From Costus lasius (taxonomy: Eukaryota; Streptophyta; Magnoliopsida; Zingiberales; Costaceae): DNA of 64,000 bases. The notes below the pieces were generated by a model that did no database searches, had not been told where the DNA came from, and saw nothing but the letters and a program-made list of their open reading frames with translations. Positions 29,175 through 41,099 of this stretch are shown here, piece by piece. A program made the translations under genes and the position numbers. The DNA lies in NCBI GenBank assembly GCA_027563935.2, contig CM050450.1, positions 11,515,957 to 11,579,956 on the forward strand, read 5' to 3'. The first letter of the stretch is position 1. Every line of letters begins with the position of its first letter.

Positions 29175-32100
29175 CTATGGAAGAAATGGGTTGTGCGAGG
29201 CGCATGTCTTCTTTTGCCGTTCATATGCCCTGAGAGAAGGGAAAAAAACACAAGCAATTGAGGAACTATAGATTAAAGTGCAGAATCACAACAGTTGATG
29301 TTCACTAACCTTGCCGCGTTGAAGCCGGCAAATGACACTGTTCCTGCTATCAGGAGCAAAAAAGGGATTGTAATCAAAGCCCGATTGCCTTTTCCGTAGC
29401 CAGCAGCAGGGACACCAGTTCGCACAACTCGCACATTAGTAGCTGAACAAACGTGCATACCTGTGAATCGATCCATACTAATGCAGCATATCCTAGAGAT
29501 GAAAGTCAGAGCTTACCTTGCCTTTGCTGTCCCAATCTTGCGCCTGTGATAAGCATAACGACATAAGATAGTTACCACGACAGCAACTATTGACGATTAT
29601 AATGTAAATAATTCGATTTATAATAAATGTCCAACTATTACAACTCACAACGATTATTACTAACTAGACAAATAATACTGAAATTAGCAACCATGAGAAG
29701 TGTTAGGCTAGGCTAGGCCCAAGCCCAGGCTCCGGCCCACTCGACCCAAGCCTGCTAAGCCCTGAGCAGATTAGGCAAACCATGAGAAGTGTTAGGCCAG
29801 GCTGGGCCCAAGCCCAGGCCCCACTCGACCCAAGCCTGCCAAGCCCTTAGCGGATTGGGCAGCGACGGAGCGGGTCGGGTAGGCGGAGGCGGTTGGGGCA
29901 ACAGTGGCCCACTCCCATGCGTCCACGCGACGCGTTCATCCAACGCGAGCGGTGGTGGCAAGATTTCACCTCTCCCCCAATCTCCTCCTCTCCCTGGGCT
30001 GTTGAGCAACTCCGGCGATGGCTTCTCCGGCAACGGTAACGATTTCCTGCGGTCCCAGTGGGTTGGGTGCGGCGGTACGGGGCACAGCGGGGCAATGGGG
30101 CGGCGTCCCCTCTTCTTCTTCCTCTTCGGTGTCGCTGGTGGTGGATTCGGCGGCATACGTCCGGTGAACGGGGTGGTTTTGCCGGCGTCTCCTGTTGCTG
30201 GCTTTTGGGCAGGGGTTTAGCCCCTTGTTTGGGCAGTGTCTAGCGAACATGGACGGGTTTGCTGGCGCCTCCCTTGTTTCCGGTGAAGCCGGGCTCGGCC
30301 GGACGATGCTCCGGCATGCCTTTGGTTGCCGATTTGTTGCCTCGATTTTTGTGCACACGCCTCTCGTAGGTTCTGGACGCAGTTCCCGTTCCCGGCCGAC
30401 TAGCTGCTCCCGGCCGGCGATTTCCGCTCTATGGCTATTCGTGCGTTACGCTCCCAGCTGAGTTGTCATTCTCGATAGGCGACTCCTCGCCCCTCTCTGC
30501 ACTCCGGTCAAGTGCGCCGACCTTGTGTGATGTGTTGTTCAGCGTGTGCCGGTTGAGTGTGTCAGACGTTTGCAAGACGTCCGTTCCAGCGAGAGAGTGA
30601 GCCTGACCGCCTGCGTGCAGTCCGATTGGGTTTTGGGCATGTGCCCAACGTCCTATGTGACGTTATGGTTTGCACATGTGTGCACTACCGCCTGCGTGGG
30701 GTGTTGTTACTATTTCGGTGTACCAGACTTGACGTTGGCGCAACACTCGCACGCGCGTTGCGCCGGCGTTGAGTCTCGACTGATGTTCTCAAGTGGACTT
30801 TGGAGCTAGATCGTGTAGCGGTCTTCAGTAGGCGTGTAGCGGTCGACGACTTGTCGAGGTGAGTAGCCAAGTGGCCGCACTAGGTAAGCTGAGGAGTGCA
30901 TCAGGGATGTGCTCTTGCCGGTCACGCCCAGATCAGCGGTTCGGCCGCTTAGCCCCTGCGTAGGCGTGCTTGGGTACGAGTCAAGCGTTGACTCGCTTGT
31001 AATTTGTTAAAATTTTTATTAACATAATTCAAGGCGTGACAGTTGGTATCAGAGGCCAAGTTCTGCATGTTCCAACTTGTACGTTAGCGTTGTACGCTTT
31101 TGGCAGCGGTGATCATTACAATGATCACAAACGTCCACAACATTGAGATGCTAATGGAGACTATCGAACATAGTGGAGCTGTGGCTCCTAAGATGTTAGT
31201 AGAGTTGGATTCGTCCAATAAGAGCCTCACATCTCATGTTACTTGTTTCCTTAGCGAAGATATTCATTATGGAGGTTGCGTAGCGGCAGTGCGTTAGGCC
31301 AGGGGTGGCCATGGGGACTGTCGTGCGATGACATATCCCGAAGGACAGTCGATTGTGTCTAGGGGATAGTCGTACGACGATGTATCCCGAACATCATTTA
31401 ATGATGCCATAGGAGAGTCGTGAGATGACTTATCTTGGAGAGCAATAGATGGTGGTCAAGGGACAATTGTGTGACGATGTGTCCCGGACACCAGCTGATG
31501 TCTCCATAGGATTGTCACGCGATAACGTATCCTAGAGATCGACCGATGGCAGCCAAATAACTGTCGTGCGACGACACGTTCTAGGGACTGAGGCCATTGT
31601 GGCCTGAGGAATGTCGCACGATGACATGTCCGGAACACCGGCCAAGAGTGGCCATGTGCTGGCCGAGCGACGACGCGCTCACGAGCTAGCACCTTTTTCA
31701 GGAGTTTGCTGCGTTGAAAAAGTTGAGAACTTCCTATTGGGTATTAGAATTGTATTTTAAGAATACCTAGGTTCCTGCTAAGGGGCAGGTACATACTGGT
31801 ATCGCGTATCTCTCCGGAAACGCGGAGCTGCGGTAGCGGACTTAGGTCGCACATAGCCCTTTTGGAGTTCGATCCGACCCTTAAGCTCTCACGAGGAGGG
31901 CTCAAAACAAAAAATGGGATCAAGGATTAGTTCCTACTCAGGGAATTTGTCGTGGGCTGCGTGAGGCGCCTTAAAACGACTAAGGCATACTGGGCTATAC
32001 GGGACTATATCCAGCAGTATGCCTAGGTGATGCTGAAGACGAAGGGTTCTTTTGTCAGTAACACCCTAACGGTAGGGCGATGCCATAGAGGGACAACCAT

Positions 32101-35100
32101 TATGTCTATTTGGGCTGACGACTCTCCTTGCAAAGGAGAGGTCCCCTTGATGGTGAAGGGTTTGTTGGAGGAGTTCTAAGACGAGTTATCCTTAGAACTT
32201 CCCAAACACCATTCCCCAAGGAGAAGGATCATCATAAGATTGAGCTTGTGAAGGGATCTACTTCTCCGTCTAAGGCTCTATACCGTATTTCTCCAATGGA
32301 GTTGGCTGAGCTTCGTTAGCAATTGAGTGGATTGCTAGAAGCCGGATTCATTCGGCCTACGGTATCACATTATAGAGCCTCGGTCCTCTTCTAAAAGAAG
32401 CAAGACGGGTCGCTAAGATTTTTGGTAGATTACAGAACTTTGAATAAGATAACGGTGTGGGACTATTATCTTATACTGTTTATCCTTGATCCGAGAGATC
32501 GACTAGGGGGAAAACATATGTTTTCTCTAAGTTAGACCTGAGGGCAGGTTGTTGGCAAATTCGTTTTGCCGAGGGCAACAAATAGGAAAACCACATGAGT
32601 AACCCGATATGAGTTCTTGAGCTCAAAGTGATGTCCTTTGAAATTGTTGGCTCATTTTCTTAGATGACTACATAGTTATATATTTAGATCATATCGTGGT
32701 TTTTTCCTCAAGCGTTAAGGAACACCTAAGCCATATAAGGCTGATGTTGAGGGAAAAACCGACTTTATTTGAAATTGAAGAAATGCTCATTTGTGGTGGA
32801 TGAGATTTCTTTCCTTGGTCATGGAATGGACCATGGATAAGTGCGCATAGATAAAGCAGAGGTCCAAGCTATTGCGGAATGGTGCACCCCTCAAATCAAA
32901 CCGAGCATGGAGTATTCTTGGTGTGGTGAACTTCTATCGAAAGTTCATCATCGGCTGTTCGAGGAAAGCCTTACCCTCAATAACCTGCTGAAAGGGAACT
33001 TGAAATGGGAGTGGTGTGATCGGTGTCAGTTGGCCTTCCGGGAATAAAGGTTCATATCGTCTCTGAACCGATCCTAAAGTTACCCAACTTTAGGATGTCT
33101 TTCGAGTTTCACACCAATGCTTCGGATCAAGCTATTGGTGGTATACCTTTATAGTATAAGCATCATTTAGCTTTTGAGAGTTGAAAGCTAACAAGACTGA
33201 GCATCGATATTTGGCCACGAGAAGGGAAAAGGTGGTAGAAGTCCACTATCTCCGAACGTGGAGTACTTTCTCGAGGTACTGAAGACCGACAACATTACAC
33301 TACATAAAAGAAGTTATCGGCAAAATAGGTACGTCGAACGGAATTCTTGAATGAATTCCAGTTCCAGAGGGAACATAAATCGAATAAATTTGACGTGATT
33401 TCTACCGTGCTCAGAAAAATTTATGCCCTTATGTGCTAGGCAGAATAAAAGCAGCCTCAGCTTTTGATAAGGAGGATCAAAAGCTAAGTTATGCAGATTA
33501 AGTCGTATACGATATGACACATTTATCTAGGTCCAAATGACATTGTCATGGCCAAAAGCGATAGACCATTAGTCTCATCGACAGGCAGACTACGCCGAGA
33601 GCTACTGAGGGAGCTCCATTACAAACCTTGGGCAAGACATCTAGGGCAAAAGGGGATAGTTGTCCTGTTAGCACAATCGTGCTATTGGCCTAATACGTGC
33701 GTATACATCGGGATGTATGTCCACACTTGCTAAAATTGCCAACAGGGCAAGATCAATCGAAGACTATGGGCAGGGTTGTTACAACCACTGCCTATTCCTG
33801 AGACGTCCTGGCCAAGGTTGTCCAAGGACTTTATTGGTGGGTTCCCTAAAGTTGACGGGAAAAGCTGAGTGCTAGTAGTTGTGGATAGGTCCTTCAAGTA
33901 TGAAGTTTGTATCCCAGCACCTGAGCTGTGTACAGCAAAGGTTGTTATAGATCTATTCTTCTTCCAAAATGTGGTGAAACATTTTGGCATCCTAGTGGAT
34001 ATCGTGAGCGATAGGGATGCCCTTTTTACTGGATGCTTTTGAACCACGTTGTTAAATAAACATTGGTATGAGCTAAGTTTCTTCATAGCCAATCATCCTC
34101 AGACGGATGGGTAAACTGAGCGAGTGAATGCTCTTGTGGAAGATTTCCTCCGTCACTTTGTAATCGCCAGTCAGGATGACTAGGTGAAGTAGATGGATGT
34201 GGCATGGTATGCCTACGACTTGCAAAAGTCATCATCCATAGGTCCCACCTCATTTGAGCTTCGAGCTAGTGTTAGGAAGTCGGCCCCTAACTCTCATTGA
34301 CGTGGTACGAAGGGATTCCGAGGGGAAGTGCCATGTGGCTCAACGGGAAACTAATCGATTCACTCCGAGAGGCTTGAGATAGCTTGGAGTTGGCTGTACA
34401 ACGGATGCAAAGGTATGCAAACTGTTGATGTCAGGATGAAGAATTTGTCGTGGGCGACTTAGTTCTTCTCCGACTTACCTCGTAATTCTGTAGAAAGATC
34501 TCGGTGAGAAAGGCTCACCGAGGTCCTGTCCGAAGATACAACGGTCCGCTTGAGATACTGCATCGAGTGGAAGTATACCATTTGAAACTCCAATAGAGAA
34601 TGTTGATGCACCCTATATTTCATGTGAGTTTGAGAAAGTTTCACTCAGATTCGGAAGATCCTTCTTAGTCATTGTCTTACCAAGCCCCACCGATGGTGCG
34701 AACAGAGTTCAACCGAGAGATATGTGAAATTTTAGATCACTAGGTGTTGGGACAAAGTAAGCTGAACCGACGTACGGAGTTTCTCATCCGTTGGAATGAA
34801 TCCCTGATGAAGGAAGTGACCTAGCACAAAACTTCCGAACTATACTCTTCCGATGGTGCGGATGAGGTTCGATATAAGGATTGTCGAGATTTGAGATTAT
34901 CGACTCTTGGGTCATAGTTGAATGTGTAAGTGTTGGGTGTTTCTCATTCATTGAGATAGTTATGTCTGAGGACAAAGCCCTCTGGTGTGAGGCTTCAGAG
35001 TTCTGGTTTACGAGGTTAGAGCTGAAGAGCTACCTCGAGTCACCGAGGATGGCGACTACCTCAAGTGGGGGAGAATGTTGTGCCCCACTTGACCCAAGCT

Positions 35101-38100
35101 TGCCAAGCCCTTAGTGGAGGTAGCTGGCGAAGCTCCGCTTGGAGCTGACTAGGAAAACATGAGCACATTCGTGTTAGGGCTACAGTGTCCCCCTCCCACG
35201 CGTCCACGCGACGCGTTCATCCAACGCGAGCGGCGGCGGCGGCGGCACGATTTCCCCTCTCCCTCAGCCATCGAGCAACTCCGGCGATGGCTTCTCCAAC
35301 AATGGCGATGGTTTCTTGCTGTCCTGGTGGGTTGGGTATGGCGGTACAGGACACAACGAGGCAACGGGGCGGCGTCCCCTCTTATTCTTCCTCTTTTGCA
35401 TCGCCGGTGGTGGTTCCAATGGCAGACGTCTGCTGAGGTACGTCCTAGCCTCCTCTCGCTCCGGCTCCGTCCGACGGGTAGGTTTCTGGTAGACGAGCGT
35501 CGCCGACCTTGCTTTTTTCCTTCGCTGCGTTATCTACCTCTCTCGTTTCCGGTGAGAACGTGGATGGCCGGCGGGCTTTGACCCCCTTTTTTCTGTCGAC
35601 ATCCGACGAACGGGGTGGGTTCACCAGCGTCTCTAGCTGCTAGCTTTTGGGCGGGGGTTCAACCCCTTGTTTGGGCGGCATTCAGCGAACATGGACGGGT
35701 TCGCCGGCGCCTCCCTTGTGGCGAGGCTGGGCTCGGCCAGACGATGCTCCGGCGAGCCTCCGACTGCTGATCCACTGCCTCGATTTTCGTTCGCACACCT
35801 CTTGTGGGTTCCGAACACGATTCCCATTCTCGACCGACCAGCTGCTCCCGGCCGACGATTTCCCCTCTGTGGCTCTTCGCGCGTTGCGCTCCCGACTGAG
35901 TTGTCATTCTCGATCGGCGACTCCTCACCCCTCTGCGCTCCAGTCTAGTGTGTCAGCCTTATGTGATGTGTTGTCTGGTGTCTGCCGGTTGAGTGTGTCA
36001 GACGTCCGTTCCGGCAAGAGAGTGAGCTTGACAGCCTGCGTGCGGTCCAATTGAGTTTTGGGTGTGTGCCTAGCATCCCGCGTGACGTTATGGTTTGCGC
36101 ATGTGTGCGCTACCGTCTGCGTGCGGTGTTGTTACTATTCTAATGTACCATACTCGTATGCACACTGCGCCGGTGTCGAATCTCGGGTGATGTTCTTAGG
36201 TGGACTTTAGAACTAGATCATGTGACAGTCGATGACTCGTCGAGGTGAGTAGCCAGGTGGCCGCACTGGGTAGGCTGAGGAGTGCGTCGGGGATGTGCTC
36301 CTTCTCATCTGTTAAAATTTTTATTGGCATAATTTAGGGCGTGACAAGAAGGATGCTTATACTAGTAAAGTGGAACTATTGTGTTAAAAAATATTTTTTT
36401 AGAAAAAACAGAAATTTCGGCATAATTCTTTGTCCTTTCTCCTAGCACATGTCCAGGGTCAAACAAGGTATACAAGGCATAACAAACAAATTAATTACCC
36501 ACAAAAAAGAATGACAAATATCATTTTAGACAAATTTATTCTCTTAGGTAGACTTTTTAATAATGAATTAATAAATCTATTTTCTTTTCCTCTTTCTTTC
36601 TTTATCCCATATCAGATTGGTACAAGAGCCAATTGAGCATCTACTATTTCTTCTCTTTTCTTTTGTTCACTTTCGCATCCATTCTTCCTTTCTCATTGTT
36701 GTTTATAAAACCTAGTCTATGTCTGCTGCAAATACTATCCTCTGGACAATTAAACTCTACTCGCAATTCCAACATTAAACATCTAATTTGATATCATCCC
36801 CCATACAATGATTAATACAACTCATGATATGTAACCAAAATCAAAGAACAACATGAAGTATCCACATGGCCGCAAAAAATTCAAAACATAATGCATTAAG
36901 AAATAATCACAAAGTATCAATAAAAAATACAATTAAATTGAGGAGAACGGGGAAAGGTTTTTATGGGTTAGACATCTTTGGTTGAGAGGGTGGTAAGTTT
37001 CTAGACACAGTAGTTGGTGAAATGATGGAGAGGTAGAAAACATACTTTTGAATTAATTTGCTCATATAGCCCATCAAGATTGTAGCACCTATTAGTTTTA
37101 GCCACATACAATTGAGGAGAGTGGAGAAAGGTGTTTATGGGCTAAAAATCTTTGGTTGAGAGGGGGGTAACGCTGTAGTTGGTGAAATGCATAAACAATA
37201 ATAATTTTTTTTATTTATTTTCTTGATAAATCTATGTTTCTTACAAATTTCCTTATTTGAACTCTCTTGAGGATATATCTGGGTGTTGAGATGCTACCAA
37301 GCAGAAGGACAACCTAATGTATCCGACCAACGAGTCCAGCAAGGTCTGCTCATAAGGTAGTGGGTAGCTTAGGTCTTTGGCACAATTAGGTAATTAAAAT
37401 TTATTTGTGCTATATGGCTAGCATGAACAACATTAAACTTGCCCCTAGTCTGGTCAGTGTGGTCTGCTGTACACTTGGATGCAAGTCAGTCAAATGTATA
37501 ATTCTTGGATATACTTAAGAGAATATGAACTTGTAGATGGTGAGCAGAAAAATAGCGGGATAAGAGTCTGCAGGTTATCTGTATTTTTTCAAAGATTGTA
37601 GCAACTGAAGATGCGTTGCTTAGAACTTTGTGAAGAGGATTGCAGTACACTATTGGAGATCAAATCGAAGTTAGTTCTTTGGACGCTAATTAGACTGATT
37701 TGGTTAAACCGCAATGTCAATATTACATAAACATTCCAACAGTATCAAGTTGGGGGCTGGACTATGCACAGTTAGTTGACTAGCTGCATAGTTGCACCAG
37801 TAGGTGAGTCGGAAACTAAGAAGCAACTACAATACGAGGTAAAACAAAAGAGCTTAACCTTCACAAAGCGTGATATCAGGTTTGACAAGAGTACCAAGGA
37901 AATGTTTGTGTCGCAAACTTGGAAACACCAAGATTATCCACAGATTAAGTTAAGCTTCACAGCAGAGTTATCAGACTAGTCAACGCAGCAGTACCATTCA
38001 AATCATGAGACTTCGAGAGAGTAGGATGATGATGTTAGTACGCTCGTCATGTTAGGATACGTAACTTAATTGTGCAACAAAAGGAATTTGTAAGCAATGA

Positions 38101-41064
38101 AAACGAGCCTATATAATAAAAATATTACCAGCTCCCAGAGATGAATAAGCTTCTGCAATCTACAGTAGAAAGATATTAATGTTATTTTTCGGAAATAGCA
38201 TGAGTTGTCATAGCTAAAACATAAATAAAAGGCTATATTTGGGACAATTGACAAACAAATTTGACAATCATGCACAAATGTTGGATCAACAAAGATTCAA
38301 CTCATGTCAATACTTTCTTGATTTCTTAACCATTTTATAGGATGTTAACATATAAAGAATCAAAAAGTTTATGCGTAATTATTAAAGACAGAATATTCTT
38401 GTCTTAACAGCACAAAACATTTTTGTGCATATTTGATCAATGACAAATGTGCATGTACCTTTATTCTTCGTTTTCATCATTGAATATTTTGTGCATAGTT
38501 AGTGTTCAAGTGGAACAATATAGATCCATTTATTAGTTTGGCATTGGATGAATGTGATGTTTATCGGTGTTGTTATGATTTTAATTTGTTATAAATATGA
38601 ATGTTTTGATTGGCTGGTTGTTATATGGAACTCAACACCTTTATACATTATTTTGACAATAGATTTATATTTCTTTTACTAGCATTGCTGGTAACTTGCC
38701 ACACATTGATGGTTATGATCGCACCTAATCTGGGTGTGACATGTTAGTAGATCGTCCCATGATAAACATGATCCAAACATGCAAAAGAGGTTCACAAAGG
38801 GTGTCTGTTTTTGCAAAAAGGCACCCACACACTAAAATGTGGGCTCTTTCCAATTTGATATAATGGGTAAGGTACCCGCCATGAGGATCAATTCGCTTCA
38901 GCTAAAAAAAGGGTGAAGAGACTTGAGTTATTGAAGAAAAAAAAAGGATAGATCTCTCTTTTTCTTATCACTTTGGTTGCAAGAACTAGGGATAATTCTT
39001 TGCAGTTAGCACTGTGAATTAAATCCTCATCAAGAATTTCAACAAAGAAAAAGAACTAGGATCCAAGGCAATGAATCTTTGATGCCTTCTCATACTCATA
39101 CATCTAGATTATTGAGACTAAGATACAATAAGAAGTTAATCTTAAGTGAAAAACAAACAAAACTCAATCGCACTGGAGCCATGACCAGACCTGTTCTAGC
39201 AACATATTATCCAATCATGATCTTATTTAGTTAGGGCACCAAAGTTTAATTTCCAACACACACAAAGTTTAATTTCCAACACACACCACACAGGAATGCG
39301 ATTTAGGTTAAAGGATAGATTTATTAACTTGACAACATGAAAAAACTATACATGTTCTGTTGCTAGTTATATGAGGTGGGGTTGTGTTTATGTGGAAAAA
39401 TCAGGCAGGAAAAATTGCTAGAATTATAAGTGGAAAGTGGAAATTAATCACTATAAAGGAAATGCCATCAAAGATTATTTACAAGGACAAGTTACTCTAA
39501 GCATCAATCCCAGTGACAGTGAGAAATGATTTCACCAATTGTTACTCTTAATAAATATGCCACTTGGATAAATTCCACAGAACTCATTCTAAGATATACT
39601 TTACATTCAAAGAGTTCAATTCCGTAGAGCAATTCAAAGCAATGGAAAATAAATGAATTAGTTATTATCAAAATGGAAATACCAATAATATAAAAAAATA
39701 ATCCAATGAAACACCAAAAACTTTAGTAGTAGAAATACCAATTTGAAGTTTGATTCAGCGTGTGATTTCTCATGCTCCGGAAACAGGTCGGGATGAGTCT
39801 TGAAAACTTTTCTTCTATATGCTGCCTTGATCTACAAGTGCAAGTGACATGAAAATTGCAAAATAAATATACGGCATTCCAAATTTGCTTTGGTACAACA
39901 ATGGAGTAGAAAATTAGTATCCACCGAGATTAAAAAATTAATCTTAAATGAAAAAATTCTTTTATTTTTTATTTCATATAGATATATTCAAGCTAACAAT
40001 TGTTATAAATTGTAATGCACCAAAAAATAGAAAGGAGAATGTACTCAATAAGCACTTTCAATTGTACTTAGAAAGATTTTGAAAACTGGTCCACACTCGA
40101 ACCGATAGGTACCAATTCGTACCGGACAATATTAGGCAAAACCGGGCAGAGCAACAATGGACATGAACAAATTGATGCGGAGTAGTGGAGAAGCAACGGA
40201 ACGGAGGAGGAGGCGGATCGGGTATGAGAATTCAGGTACCCGCCCTGAACCCGACCCCGAACCCGCATCGATTATTAAAATGACAAATTTACCCCTTCTA
40301 AGTTATAACCTAGTTACTAAATTTATAATAGTTTGATGTTTTGTTAATTATTTTCATTATTATTTATGTAGAAATGATCGTGTAGTTTATGTAAAATATT
40401 TTTTATTTATATATTATGAATATGCAATAAAAATTATTTTTAAAATATTATTTATAATATATACTTATTTTTTAGGTCGGTCGGGGTCGGGTTAACCAAC
40501 GGGGTCGAGTGTGGGGTTGGGTTTTCTAAACCCGTCGGGTTCAGGGACGGGGAGGGGTTTGGGGAAGTCGGGGTCGAGTCGAGGATGGCAAAACCTAACC
40601 CCAACCCCGACCCACCCCGTTGCCATCCCTATTCTCCACTGCTTTGCGTCACATTTGCATCCATTGCTTCCGTCGGTACCGCTCATCTGCTCCGGCTTCT
40701 CTTCCTCTTCTTCTCCATCCTCTTCCACTGCTCCGCATCACATTTGCAACCATCACTTCCGCCAGTACTACTCCCACTCCTCTTTTTCTTCTTCTCCTTC
40801 CTCTCATCTCCTTCATTTTCCGCTACTTCTCCTCTGCTCTGCCCCATGGAAGCTCTATGTACTAGTCCTTGCCTGCATTGGTATAAACTATCCATACTGC
40901 CTAGTATGGAACAGTATTTTAATCCTTTCTTAAAACCCTCCAATCAATTTCAACAATTGCACTCAATTTCACAAAAAAATATAACACAAATTTTCTACTA
41001 GTCACCTCCTAGGATTAGATTAACTGATTTGGTACTCCGAGATTTTAAAATTCAATTTGGTATA

Positions 41065-41099
<35 letters not shown>

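Larger units (their letters stand above)
29701..36346 (+). mobile_element. Decayed Ty3/gypsy LTR retrotransposon (chromovirus-like)
   Basis: Both long terminal repeats, a primer-binding site, pol remnants and a polypurine tract are present in order. The flanks carry the 5-bp target duplication AGAAG: 29696-29700 (repeated at 29785-29789) on the left, and 36347-36351 on the right. Element orientation is plus, antisense to the J-protein gene whose intron 3 it occupies. Many stops and frameshifts plus unequal LTR indels mark it as old and non-functional. A gag region was not recognised. Confidence 0.9.

Noticed and set aside
29755..30358. Several 130-143-codon open frames on both strands
   Set aside because: They lie inside the 5' LTR of the gypsy element and are proline/arginine/glycine-rich artefacts of its GC content; the 3' LTR does not keep the same frames.
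31456..31692. 78-codon minus-strand frame
   Set aside because: It reads through the degenerate 48-50-bp minisatellite in the gypsy leader and has no protein features.
35159..36054. Open frames of 135-140 codons
   Set aside because: They fall within the 3' LTR, are not conserved in the 5' LTR, and overlap in several frames.
40511..41001. Overlapping 138-140-codon frames, Ser/Pro/Phe-rich
   Set aside because: They span the junction of two transposon-derived repeats. Composition is low-complexity and no homologous domain is visible.
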